The notes beneath the pieces were generated by a model that worked only from the letters and a program-made list of their open reading frames with translations, searched no databases and was not told the DNA's origin. Positions 1-8,499 of a stretch of DNA of 64,000 nucleotides are shown here, piece after piece (positions within the stretch are counted from its first letter, which is position 1; every line of letters starts with the position of its first letter). Origin of the DNA: a virus; IMG/VR virus record IMGVR_UViG_3300028394_000049, positions 1-64,000 of that record, one strand, 5' to 3'. The position numbers and the translations under genes are program-made.

Positions 1-2
1 AT

Positions 3-170
3 ACCAATATCAGTATTATACAAGGTGTAAATGATACTCAAAATACCAATATCAGTATTATACAAGGTGTAAATGATACTCAAAACACCAATATCAGTAT
101 TATACAAGGTGTAGATGCAACTCAAAACACCAATATCAGTATTATACAAGGTGTAGATGCAACTCAAAAC
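3..170 (+). repeat. Four tandem 42-bp in-frame repeats
   Basis: Four consecutive 42-bp units start at 3, 45, 87 and 129. Units 1-2 are identical, and units 3-4 are identical to each other, differing from 1-2 by a few bases that change Asn-Asp to Asp-Ala. A fifth unit starts at 171 but diverges after about nine bases. The units are coding (14 residues each) and may continue left of the window. Confidence 0.95.
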
Positions 171-599
171 ACCAACATCACAACAGCCAACAATGCTGCT
201 TGGGCTGCTTTTACTAAAGCCAATAATGCTTTGGCCAATACAACAGGATCTTGGACTGTAACAACAGGTGCTAACACCTACAGTTTCACAATTCCATCAG
301 ACGGAACTTACACCATGTGGGTCAAGGGCACTATTCCTAATGGCATTATTATTTGGAATGCTACATTAAGCATATCAAATAGCAATGTACCGGCAATAGG
401 CACACAGTATGCTTGGAACTATACCGGTGGTGGATCACCTATATTACTGACAACATTACCTAATCAGATCAGGGGTACTGCGAACACTATTAGTACAGAT
501 AATACTTATGTGGGTTCAACTAGCAATAGGTTTGATTTTGGTATTAGTAATTCCAGCGGATCATCGCAAACGATTTACTATGGATACACCAAGATTTAA
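3..599 (+). CDS. Tail fibre protein, C-terminal part (5' partial)
   Basis: The reading frame is open at the left edge and ends at a TAA at 597-599, so only the last ~198 residues are seen. They begin with four 14-residue repeats (TNISIIQGVNDTQN, later TNISIIQGVDATQN), then an Asn/Ala-rich linker, then a ~120-residue Gly/Ser/Thr-rich beta-type domain. Two-heptad repeats of this kind are typical of trimeric fibre shafts. The gene lies directly before the terminase genes, where related phages carry fibre or neck genes. The exact fibre type cannot be decided. An internal ATG at 231 is not a likely start because the frame runs through it. Confidence 0.7.
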   Translation, partial: TNISIIQGVNDTQNTNISIIQGVNDTQNTNISIIQGVDATQNTNISIIQGVDATQNTNITTANNAAWAAFTKANNALANTTGSWTVTTGANTYSFTIPSDGTYTMWVKGTIPNGIIIWNATLSISNSNVPAIGTQYAWNYTGGGSPILLTTLPNQIRGTANTISTDNTYVGSTSNRFDFGISNSSGSSQTIYYGYTKI

Positions 600-610
600 C
601 GGCAAATAAT

Positions 611-1027
611 ATGAATACTTTTGATAAGAAAATGGAAGAAGTTTTTGATTTGGCACCAATTAAAGAAGAAAAAAAAGAAAAACTTCCTACGATATCGGTG
701 TCTTATAACAAACCCGATTTAAAACAAGATTTGACTGATGCATATCAACAGTCAAAAGAAAACCTACAAACCATCATTGATCAAGGTCAAGAAGCAATGG
801 ATGAAATTCTAAACATTGCTAAAGCAGGCCAACACCCAAGAGCGTTTGAAGTTTATGGAACTCTATTAAAAAATATGGTTGATGCCAACAAAGAACTTTT
901 AAACATTCAAAAACAAATGCGTGATATGGATGAAGAAAAGAAACAAAAGACTGGCACAAATATTGACAAAGCCATATTTGTTGGTTCTACTGCTGAGTTG
1001 AATAAACTTATCAAAGGCAAAGATTAA
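611..1027 (+). CDS. 16: Terminase small subunit gp16
   Basis: This 138-residue protein is the small packaging subunit that forms the oligomeric regulator of the terminase motor. It has a charged N-terminus, a central helical coiled-coil region and the motif HPRAFEVYGTLLKNMVDANK (residues ~76-95), which is characteristic of T4-like gp16. T4 gp16 is slightly longer (164 residues). The stop overlaps the start of the large subunit by one base, so the two are probably translationally coupled. Position directly before gp17 supports the call. Confidence 0.88.
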   Translation: MNTFDKKMEEVFDLAPIKEEKKEKLPTISVSYNKPDLKQDLTDAYQQSKENLQTIIDQGQEAMDEILNIAKAGQHPRAFEVYGTLLKNMVDANKELLNIQKQMRDMDEEKKQKTGTNIDKAIFVGSTAELNKLIKGKD

Positions 1028-2712
1028 TGGTCACCAATACAAAAGATTCGTATCGTGACAATCCACTCTTAAAAAAAGTAGGTGTAGAACACCAGTACAC
1101 AGAAGAACAGGTACAAGAATACATTAAGTGTTCTAAAGACCCTGTGTATTTCTGTATGAATTACATCAAGATCGTAAACGTTGATGAAGGTCTGATGTCA
1201 TTTAGAATGTGGGACTTTCAAAAAGAAATGATTAATCTTTTTAAAGATAATCGTTTTGTTATCACTAAATGTCCTCGACAAGTTGGTAAAACTACCACAA
1301 CAGTTGGTTATCTTCTTTGGGCAACAATTTTTACTGATGCACAAAACGTTGCCGTTCTTGCCAACAAAGGTGCCTTAGCTAGAGACATCTTGGCAAAATA
1401 TCAACTCGCATATGAAAACTTACCGCAATGGTTACAACAAGGTGTTGTCACATGGAATAAAGGTAACGTAGAATTAGAAAATGGATCTAAAGTAATTGCA
1501 GCATCAACATCAAGTTCTGCAATTCGAGGAGGTTCTTTTAACATCGTATTTTTGGATGAATTTGCGTTCGTACCCAACAACATCGCCAACGAATTCTTTA
1601 ACTCTGTTTATCCTGTAATTTCATCAGGTAAAACTTCCAAGATTATTATTGTTTCTACTCCTAACGGCATGAATCTGTTCTATAAACTTTGGATGGATTC
1701 ACTAGAAAAGAGAAACGACTATAAGAATTTTGAAATTCATTGGTCGATGGTACCAGGACGTGATGAAAAGTGGAAAGAAGAAACCATACGAAACACTTCA
1801 CAAAGGCAGTTCGACCAAGAGTTTAATACCGAATTTTTGGGTTCTTCAAATACACTCATTTCTGGTTACAAATTACAACAGTTAAGATATATCGATCCTA
1901 TATCTGAACATGATAAGATGAAGATATATGAATATCCTATCAAAGAAAACGGGGAAGATATCAAGTCGGATCATTTGTATTGTGTTACGGTTGACGTTTC
2001 TGAAGGAAAAAATCTAGACTCATCAGCATTTTCTATTTTTGACATATCTACCACACCATATAAACAAGTTGCAACTTATTCCAGTTCTTCAATATCACCT
2101 ATTTTATTTCCTACTGTTATCGTAAACGCAGCCAGATTATACAACGATGCGTACATTTTGGTAGAAATAAATAACAATCCTCAGGTGGCAGATTTTATAC
2201 ACTCAGATTTAGAATACGAAAACTTATTAAAAGTATTTACTGGCAATAAAAAACCGCAGCAACTATCGGCTGGTTTTGCCAGAGGTATACAAATGGGTTT
2301 GAAAATGTCTCCTCAAGTTAAAGCAATTGGTTGTTCCAACCTGAAAACTTTAATTGAAGGTGATAAGTTATTGATTAATGATTTTGAGACTTATTCAGAA
2401 TTGACTACTTTTGTACAACACAAAACATCGTTTGCAGCTGAAGATGGTGCAAATGATGACATGGCCATGACTTTGGTTTTATTTTCTTGGGCAACTACTC
2501 AAAAATACTTTAGAGAAATTGTTAACCATGATTTAAGAAAACAAATTCAATTGGAACATATGAATCAATATGATGAAGAAGTTTTACCAGCTCCCATCAT
2601 AGAAAATGGTTTAGAAAACGATTTTATGGTTGAAGGTGGTGATGTTTGGGAAGTTTCTGGTTCCAAAGATGTTTATGAACAATATACTAAAAACTTCTTT
2701 GAAAAGTTATAA
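1027..2712 (+). CDS. 17: Terminase large subunit gp17 (ATPase-nuclease)
   Basis: This 561-residue protein is the packaging motor that cuts concatemers and pumps DNA through the portal. The N-terminal ATPase carries Walker A CPRQVGKTT (82-90), Walker B IVFLDE (173-178) and the coupling motif STP (210-212). The C-terminal RNase H-like nuclease shows Asp323 (VTVDVSEG), Glu380 and Asp477/Asp478 (GANDDMA) as likely metal ligands. T4 gp17 is 610 residues. It overlaps gp16 by one base. All key motifs are intact. Confidence 0.97.
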   Translation: MVTNTKDSYRDNPLLKKVGVEHQYTEEQVQEYIKCSKDPVYFCMNYIKIVNVDEGLMSFRMWDFQKEMINLFKDNRFVITKCPRQVGKTTTTVGYLLWATIFTDAQNVAVLANKGALARDILAKYQLAYENLPQWLQQGVVTWNKGNVELENGSKVIAASTSSSAIRGGSFNIVFLDEFAFVPNNIANEFFNSVYPVISSGKTSKIIIVSTPNGMNLFYKLWMDSLEKRNDYKNFEIHWSMVPGRDEKWKEETIRNTSQRQFDQEFNTEFLGSSNTLISGYKLQQLRYIDPISEHDKMKIYEYPIKENGEDIKSDHLYCVTVDVSEGKNLDSSAFSIFDISTTPYKQVATYSSSSISPILFPTVIVNAARLYNDAYILVEINNNPQVADFIHSDLEYENLLKVFTGNKKPQQLSAGFARGIQMGLKMSPQVKAIGCSNLKTLIEGDKLLINDFETYSELTTFVQHKTSFAAEDGANDDMAMTLVLFSWATTQKYFREIVNHDLRKQIQLEHMNQYDEEVLPAPIIENGLENDFMVEGGDVWEVSGSKDVYEQYTKNFFEKL

Positions 2713-2723
2713 AATTCATGTTA

Positions 2724-2731
2724 CATAAATA
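2724..2731 (+). promoter_or_regulatory. Candidate late promoter upstream of gp18
   Basis: CATAAATA lies 54 bases before the gp18 start, one mismatch from the T4 late consensus TATAAATA. The same variant occurs at 57878 before another virion gene. Confidence 0.5.
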
Positions 2732-2784
2732 TGATTATGGTATTTTAACTGCCAAGAACAAAATAATAATTCAAGGAGAATAAA

Positions 2785-4485
2785 ATGGCGTTTCAACTCT
2801 CTCCAGGCGTAAATGTTTCCGAAATTGACTTAACTACAGTCGTTCCTTCGGTCGTTTCTAGTACTGGTGCTTATGCTGGAACATTTAATTGGGGTCCAGC
2901 TCAAAAAATTATACAGGTTGATAGTGAAAAAACGCTATACAACATGTTCACACCGGATAATCCTGATTCAAATTCCGCAATTTCGTTTTTTACTAGTTCC
3001 AGTTTCTTAGCTTACGGCAATGATTTACGAATTGTTCGTGCGGTTGGTGCAAACAGTAAGAATTCAGATTCAAATACTTCCGTTACAAACGTACAAGTTG
3101 CTAACGAAGATGTGTTCCAAGCTAGTTACATGTTAACTAACAATGCAAACACATACGGTCCATTCATGGCAAAGTATCCAGGTGCAATAGGAAACTCTTT
3201 GAAAGTTTCTTTGTGTGATGATCCAACAGCATTTACTTCTTGGACATACAAAGGATATTTTAGCAGTGCTCCAGGAACATCAGAATACGTTTCTAATGCT
3301 GGTGGTAGCCAAGATGAATTACACGTAGTTGTTGTAGACGAAGATGGTTTGTTTACAGGCGTTGCCGGAACAGTTTTAGAAACTTATCCTTTCTTGTCAA
3401 AAGCTGGTGATGCCGTAAACAACGGTGCTCCAAGTTACTACAAACAAGCAATTTTTGATAACTCAAATTACATCTATGCAATTGATCCTCCAGATTATGC
3501 AAATACTTCTTCTACATGGGGTAACACTGCTGCTGGAACAACTTATGCTAGATTGGCAAGAGCTTTCACAACATCATTGGCTGGCGGTACAGATGAAGTT
3601 CCAAATGATGCAAAACTCCAACAAGCATGGGATTTGTTTGCAAACAAAGAAGCGGTCGAAGTTTCTTTATTGTTAACTGCAAATTACAGCATTGCATTAC
3701 AACAATATGTAATCGACAACGTTGCAAACGCACGTAAAGATTGTGTTGCTTTCATTTCACCTCCTTATTCAGCAGTTGTTAATCAAGGTGGCGGAGAAGC
3801 AGGTAACATTACAACATGGTTAACCTCTTTAGCTCGTTCATCTTCATATGTTGTTGCCGACTCTGGTTGGAAATATATGTACGACAAGTACAACGCAACA
3901 TATCGTTGGATTCCATTGAATGCTGACGTTGCTGGTCTATGTGCATATACCGACACAATTCGTGATCCATGGTGGTCACCAGCTGGTTTCAACCGTGGTA
4001 ACATCAAGAATGCTATTAAATTGGCATGGTCACCAAGCAAAACTTATCGTGACACAATTTACAGCGCAGGCGTTAATCCTGTTTGTTCTTTCCCAGGAAA
4101 TGGTATCGTATTGTTTGGCGACAAAACATTACAAGCAAAACCATCAGCCTTTGACAGAATCAACGTTCGTAGATTGTTTATCACTCTAGAAAAAGCAATT
4201 GCTAAAGCTGCACAATACTCATTGTTTGAATTTAACGATGATTTCACCCGTGCTCAGTTTGTTGCATTAGTTACTCCTTTCTTGCGTGAGATTCAGGGTC
4301 GCCGTGGCATTTATGACTTCCGTGTTGTTTGTGATACAACAAATAACACAGGATTTGTAATTGATAGTAATCAATTCGTTGGTGACATCTATATCAAGCC
4401 TGCTCGTTCAATTAACTTCATTCAATTGAACTTTGTTGCAGTTGGAACTAGTGTTGACTTTACAACAATCGTTGGTCAGTTCTAA
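2785..4485 (+). CDS. 18: Contractile tail sheath protein gp18
   Basis: This 566-residue protein is the sheath subunit that contracts around the tail tube. The N-terminus FQLSPGVNVSEIDLTTVVP and the C-terminal region with SINFIQLNFVAVGTSVDFTTIVG match T4-type sheath proteins. T4 gp18 is 659 residues; the shorter length is common in non-enteric relatives that lack one protruding domain. An AAGGAG ribosome site precedes the ATG and the late-promoter-like CATAAATA lies upstream. gp19 follows after 28 bases. Confidence 0.96.
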   Translation: MAFQLSPGVNVSEIDLTTVVPSVVSSTGAYAGTFNWGPAQKIIQVDSEKTLYNMFTPDNPDSNSAISFFTSSSFLAYGNDLRIVRAVGANSKNSDSNTSVTNVQVANEDVFQASYMLTNNANTYGPFMAKYPGAIGNSLKVSLCDDPTAFTSWTYKGYFSSAPGTSEYVSNAGGSQDELHVVVVDEDGLFTGVAGTVLETYPFLSKAGDAVNNGAPSYYKQAIFDNSNYIYAIDPPDYANTSSTWGNTAAGTTYARLARAFTTSLAGGTDEVPNDAKLQQAWDLFANKEAVEVSLLLTANYSIALQQYVIDNVANARKDCVAFISPPYSAVVNQGGGEAGNITTWLTSLARSSSYVVADSGWKYMYDKYNATYRWIPLNADVAGLCAYTDTIRDPWWSPAGFNRGNIKNAIKLAWSPSKTYRDTIYSAGVNPVCSFPGNGIVLFGDKTLQAKPSAFDRINVRRLFITLEKAIAKAAQYSLFEFNDDFTRAQFVALVTPFLREIQGRRGIYDFRVVCDTTNNTGFVIDSNQFVGDIYIKPARSINFIQLNFVAVGTSVDFTTIVGQF

Positions 4486-4491
4486 TAAATA
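4484..4491 (+). promoter_or_regulatory. Weak candidate late promoter upstream of gp19
   Basis: AATAAATA overlaps the gp18 stop and lies 23 bases before gp19. It is one mismatch from TATAAATA, but chance matches are frequent in AT-rich DNA. Confidence 0.3.
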
Positions 4492-4513
4492 ACCACGACA
4501 ACAGGAGATAACA

Positions 4514-5056
4514 ATGGCATTCAATGTAACAGAATTCAGAAGTCAAATGGTTGGTGACGGTGCTCGTCCCAACTTATTCCAAGTTACTTTAACCTTCCCA
4601 GCAATTGCGGCTAACGGCTCAGTTGCTGGCCAAAAAGCAACTTTCATGGCCAAAGCCGCACAATTACCAGGTTCAACAGTTGGTACTGTGCCGGTTTATT
4701 ACTTTGGTCGTGAATTGAAGTTTGCAGGTAACAGAACTTTCACCGACTGGACATTACAGATCATTAATGATGAAGATTTCGTAATTAGAAATTCTTTAGA
4801 GTCATGGATGAACGCAATAAATAGTCACAGTAGTAACATAAGAAATAGCGCAGCAGGTACCCCTACAGGTTACACAGTTGACGCATCAGTTTCTCAGTAC
4901 GGTAAAACTGGTAATATTTTGAAAACTTACAAATTTATTGGTTTGTTTCCACTCGATGTTGCTCCAATTGATTTGGATTGGCAGAATAATGACACTATTG
5001 AAGAATACTCAGCAACTTTTGCTTATCAATGGTGGGAAGCTGAAACAACTAATTAA
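4514..5056 (+). CDS. 19: Tail tube protein gp19
   Basis: This 180-residue protein is the subunit of the inner tail tube through which DNA passes. Features of the T4-like gp19 family include the N-terminal FRSQMVGDGARPNLFQVTL segment, the YYFGRELKFAGNRTF strand region and the C-terminal EEYSATFAYQWWEA. T4 gp19 is 163 residues. It follows gp18 and is closed by a hairpin at 5069, so gp18-gp19 probably form a highly expressed late unit. Confidence 0.94.
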   Translation: MAFNVTEFRSQMVGDGARPNLFQVTLTFPAIAANGSVAGQKATFMAKAAQLPGSTVGTVPVYYFGRELKFAGNRTFTDWTLQIINDEDFVIRNSLESWMNAINSHSSNIRNSAAGTPTGYTVDASVSQYGKTGNILKTYKFIGLFPLDVAPIDLDWQNNDTIEEYSATFAYQWWEAETTN

Positions 5057-5068
5057 TTATTTTTTACT

Positions 5069-5103
5069 GGGAATACATTTCGTATTCCCTTTATGTTTTT
5101 TTG
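5069..5103 (+). terminator. Rho-independent terminator after gp19
   Basis: A perfect 8-bp stem GGGAATAC/GTATTCCC (5069-5076 and 5082-5089) with a 5-base loop is followed by a broken T-tract (TTTATGTTTTTTT). Confidence 0.75.
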
Positions 5104-5122
5104 AATTGGAAAATTAAATAAT

Positions 5123-6811
5123 ATGGCAGCTTTAAATAAATTCTCTCTATTTGGATTCGAGATTGCACGGAAAAAATCTGAAGAAGATCAATCCGTGCAA
5201 CAAACGTTTTCGCCCCCATCAAATGATGATGGTGCTTTGCAAATTACATCAGCTGCATATTACGGCACATATGTTGATTTAGACGGTACGGCCAAAAATG
5301 AAGTAGAATTAATTTCTCGTTACAGAGAAATGGCTATGCAACCAGAAATTGAGTCTGCGATAGATGATATTATGAACGAAGCCATCGTACAAGATGATGA
5401 TGGCAAGATTATCAATATTGTTTTGGATGATCTAAAACAAACAGATAAGATTAAAAAAGCAATCAAAGAAGAATTTAATGTAGTTCTTAGATTGTTGAAC
5501 TATAACAACATGGCACATGATATCTTCCGTAGATATTATATTGATGGCAGATTATTCTATCATATCATTATCGATAGAGAAAACCCTACTCAGGGTATTA
5601 AAGAATTAAGATATATCGATCCACGCAAAATACGTAAAGTGCGTGAGATGAAAAAGAAAAAAGATGAACGAACTGGTGTAGAAATGATGGATGTGGTAAA
5701 TGAATACTACATCTACAACGATAAAGTTGTTACAGGCAGTTCGTCAAATTATGGTCCTGTTGGTGTTCGTATCACTACAGATTCTATCATATCAGTTGTT
5801 TCTGGTTTGATGGACTCACGTAGAGCAGTTGTACTATCATACTTACACAAAGCAATTAAGCCATTGAACCAATTACGTATGATTGAAGATGCAACTGTTA
5901 TCTACCGTATCAGTCGTGCGCCAGAAAGACGTATTTTTTATATTGACGTAGGTAATTTGCCAAAATTAAAGGCTGAACAGTACTTACGTGATATTATGGT
6001 CAAGTATAAAAATAAACTTGTGTATGATGCAAACACAGGTGAAGTTCGTGATGATCGCAAATTCTTATCCATGATGGAAGACTTTTGGTTACCACGTAGA
6101 GAAGGTGGCAAAGGAACAGAAATTACTACATTACCTGGTGGTCAAAACTTAGGTGAGTTAGAAGATGTTAAGTACTTCCAAAAGAAACTTTATGGTTCTT
6201 TGAACGTTCCAATATCACGTTTAGAACCAGGTGAAGGATTCTCTTTAGGTCGTAGCACAGAAGTTACTAGAGATGAATTAAAATTTTCTAAATTTGTAGA
6301 TAGAATTCGCAATCGTTTTTCAGATTTGTTTGATCAAGCTTTACGTGTACAATGTGTATTAAAAGGCATTTGTACCAATGATGAGTTTGAAGAATTCAAA
6401 GAATACATTCACTATGACTTTATGAAAGACAACAACTTCAGCGAACTAAAAGAAGCTGAGTTGATGACTAATCGTTTAAGTTTGTTAGGTGCTGTTGATC
6501 CATATACAGGACGTTATTTCTCACAAAAATGGATTCAACAAAATGTTCTGCGTTTAACAGATGATGATATTGAAGAAATGCAGAAACAAATTGAACAAGA
6601 GAAAAAAGATGGTTTAGGATTGCCTGTTTCTGTTACAAATGATGTTGCACAACAACAGATGATGAGTCAAGTACCAGGTCAACCACAGAATCCAACAGAC
6701 CAACAGCACCAAGCAGATATGCAACAAGCTCAGTTGGATCAGCAAAAAGATGCACAGAAGAAGGAAGAAAGAACTTCCGATGTATTCACAAAATTGAAAC
6801 AAATTTTATAA
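5123..6811 (+). CDS. 20: Portal protein gp20
   Basis: This 562-residue protein forms the portal ring at the capsid vertex and docks the terminase. Recognisable T4-like segments include EPEIESAIDDIMNEAI-like (QPEIESAIDDIMNEAIV, ~75-91), the region YIDPRKIRKVREM, and EPGEGFSLGRSTEVTRDELKF, the most conserved stretch of the family. The last ~60 residues are rich in Gln, Pro and Lys. T4 gp20 is 524 residues. It sits between the gp19 terminator and the prohead-core genes, as in T4. Confidence 0.96.
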   Translation: MAALNKFSLFGFEIARKKSEEDQSVQQTFSPPSNDDGALQITSAAYYGTYVDLDGTAKNEVELISRYREMAMQPEIESAIDDIMNEAIVQDDDGKIINIVLDDLKQTDKIKKAIKEEFNVVLRLLNYNNMAHDIFRRYYIDGRLFYHIIIDRENPTQGIKELRYIDPRKIRKVREMKKKKDERTGVEMMDVVNEYYIYNDKVVTGSSSNYGPVGVRITTDSIISVVSGLMDSRRAVVLSYLHKAIKPLNQLRMIEDATVIYRISRAPERRIFYIDVGNLPKLKAEQYLRDIMVKYKNKLVYDANTGEVRDDRKFLSMMEDFWLPRREGGKGTEITTLPGGQNLGELEDVKYFQKKLYGSLNVPISRLEPGEGFSLGRSTEVTRDELKFSKFVDRIRNRFSDLFDQALRVQCVLKGICTNDEFEEFKEYIHYDFMKDNNFSELKEAELMTNRLSLLGAVDPYTGRYFSQKWIQQNVLRLTDDDIEEMQKQIEQEKKDGLGLPVSVTNDVAQQQMMSQVPGQPQNPTDQQHQADMQQAQLDQQKDAQKKEERTSDVFTKLKQIL

Positions 6812-6814
6812 ATA
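6807..6814 (+). promoter_or_regulatory. Late promoter TATAAATA at the gp20 stop
   Basis: An exact TATAAATA overlaps the gp20 TAA and lies 20 bases before the small gp67-like gene, so late transcripts would start just before the prohead-core genes. Confidence 0.65.
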
Positions 6815-6833
6815 TTTGAATTGGAGATAAAAA

Positions 6834-7013
6834 ATGAACGAAACAACAAAAGCTATTATTGATTATGCATTTGAAGATGATGCCAAACAGATGCGGGATG
6901 CTCTGTATTCTGATATTCAAGATAGAGTTATGGCTCACCTTGATGCAAAAAAACAAGAGATTGCTAGAAATTTAATTGCGCCAGTTCCAGTAGAAGATAA
7001 TACAGAGGAATAA
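6834..7013 (+). CDS. 67: Prohead core protein gp67-like (59 aa)
   Basis: A 59-residue acidic, helical protein starts with ATG after GGAGAT and contains MRDALYSDIQDRVMAHLDAK and a C-terminal PVPVEDNTEE. T4 gp67 (80 residues) is a small acidic internal core protein encoded directly after gp20. Position, size and charge match, although sequence identity is too low to prove by eye. It lies just downstream of an exact late promoter. Confidence 0.65.
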   Translation: MNETTKAIIDYAFEDDAKQMRDALYSDIQDRVMAHLDAKKQEIARNLIAPVPVEDNTEE

Positions 7014-7014
7014 G

Positions 7015-7248
7015 TTGAAATCTTTTAAAGAGTTTATTTCTGAAAGTCGTTCAGCGAAACCTAAAGTTCCGCAGGATCCTCCTGCCGTTTTACTTATGAA
7101 ACGTAAAGCAATTAGAATGTTTCCAAATGGCCAAAGAGTAGCACTTTACTATGTGGATAAAATTAATAAATACGTAACAGTACCTTACGAAGCTATGCAT
7201 TGGTCTAGCTCTGTACCGAACGAATTCAAGAATATTACATTAGGATAA
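7015..7248 (+). CDS. Prohead core protein, gp68 position, TTG start
   Basis: This 77-residue protein starts with TTG two bases after the previous stop; an AGGA in the preceding gene end (AGAGGAATAAG) is the likely ribosome site, and no ATG gives the conserved N-terminus. It begins MKSFKEFISES, closely like the T4 internal-protein capsid-targeting sequence MKTYQEFIAE, with ISE|S as a candidate gp21 cleavage site. The position matches gp68, but T4 gp68 is 141 residues. The rest (MKRKAIRMFPNGQRVALYYV) is a basic beta-type segment found in related phages. Confidence 0.65.
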   Translation: MKSFKEFISESRSAKPKVPQDPPAVLLMKRKAIRMFPNGQRVALYYVDKINKYVTVPYEAMHWSSSVPNEFKNITLG

Positions 7249-7251
7249 AAA

Positions 7252-7797
7252 ATGGCAAATTCATTTACATTTCAGCTTATTAAAGATACAACAGAACATA
7301 CGGTTATTAAAATAACTGGTTCTTTTGATGGAACAGGCCAAGAAAGCAATACCGCAAGAATTCAAGCCAATACACTGTATGGTGCTTTGGATGCAAATAA
7401 TGTGCCGTTGCGTTCCGCTTTAAGCGTTAGTAATACCGCAAAGCCTTACTATGGACTATCACTAAATCGTTTGTGGTACGACTGTGCAGCTGGCGGTGAC
7501 GTTCAGTTATTTTGGAGAGCAAATACTAACGTTCCGTTGATCATCATGAATGGTAACGGTGAATTCGATGGTATGGGCAACTGGACAACAATACCAAACA
7601 ATTCTGCTGGTAATCCAGGTTCTACTGGAGATATTGGTATCGTAACTAGAGGTATGGCCGCAAACGACAGTTATACAATGGTTGTTGAATTGCGTAAAGA
7701 CAATGCTCACTATCAACGTGGTCAGTTTAATGATCCACAAGCATTCAACTACCCACCATATTCTATCACTCCAACACCTGATAATCCAGGTCATTAA
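7252..7797 (+). CDS. Putative virion structural protein in prohead operon
   Basis: This 181-residue, Asn/Gly-rich protein has predicted beta-strands (SFTFQLIKDTTEHTVIKITG at the N-terminus) and a Pro-rich tail (YPPYSITPTPDNPGH). I cannot assign a T4 gene number. A protein in this place between the core genes and gp21 is common in cyanophage-type T4 relatives and is annotated only as structural. Its setting among capsid assembly genes argues for a head or head-decoration role. Confidence 0.6.
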   Translation: MANSFTFQLIKDTTEHTVIKITGSFDGTGQESNTARIQANTLYGALDANNVPLRSALSVSNTAKPYYGLSLNRLWYDCAAGGDVQLFWRANTNVPLIIMNGNGEFDGMGNWTTIPNNSAGNPGSTGDIGIVTRGMAANDSYTMVVELRKDNAHYQRGQFNDPQAFNYPPYSITPTPDNPGH

Positions 7798-7817
7798 AAG
7801 AAAGTAGATGGAAAACA

Positions 7818-8462
7818 ATGAAACTTATTAAAGAAGTTTTCGAAACAATTAACTACCTTGTCGAAGAAAAAGACGGCAAGAAAAATCTATACATTGAAGG
7901 ACCATTTCTACAAACAGAAGTGGTTAACCGTAATAACCGAAAGTATCTCAAAGAAACTATGGCCAAAGAAGTGCAAAGATACACAGAAGAATATATTAAT
8001 AAAAACCGTGCCTTTGGTGAATTAGGACATCCTGATACACCATCAATCAATCTTGATAGAGTCTGTATGATAACTACAGGTTTACGCCAAGAAGGCAATG
8101 ATTGGATAGGCAAAGCAAAAATTCTTGAAACCCCTATGGGTAACATTGTCAAAAGCTTACTTGACGGAGGCGCACAAGTTGGTGTGTCATCCCGTGGATT
8201 AGGTTCTTTGAAAGCCGTTAACGGTATCAATGTTGTTCAGGATGATTTTCGTCTGGCCACAGCGGCAGATATTGTAGCTGATCCTTCTGCACCCAATGCT
8301 TTTGTACAGGGTATTATGGAAGGTAAAGAATGGATGTTGGTAAATGGTGTTTGGACTGAACAGGACTACACTCAAGCTAAGACACAAATTCGCCAAGCTA
8401 CTCAGGGAGAAATCGAAGAAGTGAGTCTACGCATATTCGAAAACTTCCTCAAAAAACTTTAA
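7818..8462 (+). CDS. 21: Prohead maturation protease gp21
   Basis: This 214-residue serine protease cleaves scaffold, core and capsid proteins and itself during head maturation (T4 gp21 is 212 residues). The family motifs are His71 in GELGHPDTP and the active Ser124/Ser125 in VGVSSRGLG. The N-terminal IEGPFLQTEVVNRNNR segment is typical. It cuts after Glu in (Leu/Ile)-x-Glu contexts in T4, which matters for several candidate substrates in this window. It lies between core genes and the gp22 scaffold. Confidence 0.95.
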   Translation: MKLIKEVFETINYLVEEKDGKKNLYIEGPFLQTEVVNRNNRKYLKETMAKEVQRYTEEYINKNRAFGELGHPDTPSINLDRVCMITTGLRQEGNDWIGKAKILETPMGNIVKSLLDGGAQVGVSSRGLGSLKAVNGINVVQDDFRLATAADIVADPSAPNAFVQGIMEGKEWMLVNGVWTEQDYTQAKTQIRQATQGEIEEVSLRIFENFLKKL

Positions 8463-8463
8463 A

Positions 8464-8471
8464 TATAAATA
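8464..8471 (+). promoter_or_regulatory. Late promoter TATAAATA before gp22
   Basis: An exact TATAAATA lies 29 bases before gp22. A second near copy, TATAAATC, follows at 8478-8485, just before the AAGGAG ribosome site. Confidence 0.75.
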
Positions 8472-8499
8472 TCCAATATAAATCAAGGAGATTTTCAAA

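Noticed and set aside
3-170. Regular repeats suggesting a CRISPR array
   Set aside because: The units are directly adjacent with no spacers, keep the reading frame and encode a fibre repeat.
3425-4247. ORFs in other frames within gp18
   Set aside because: They have no ribosome sites or unusual codon bias and are shadows of a conserved sheath gene.
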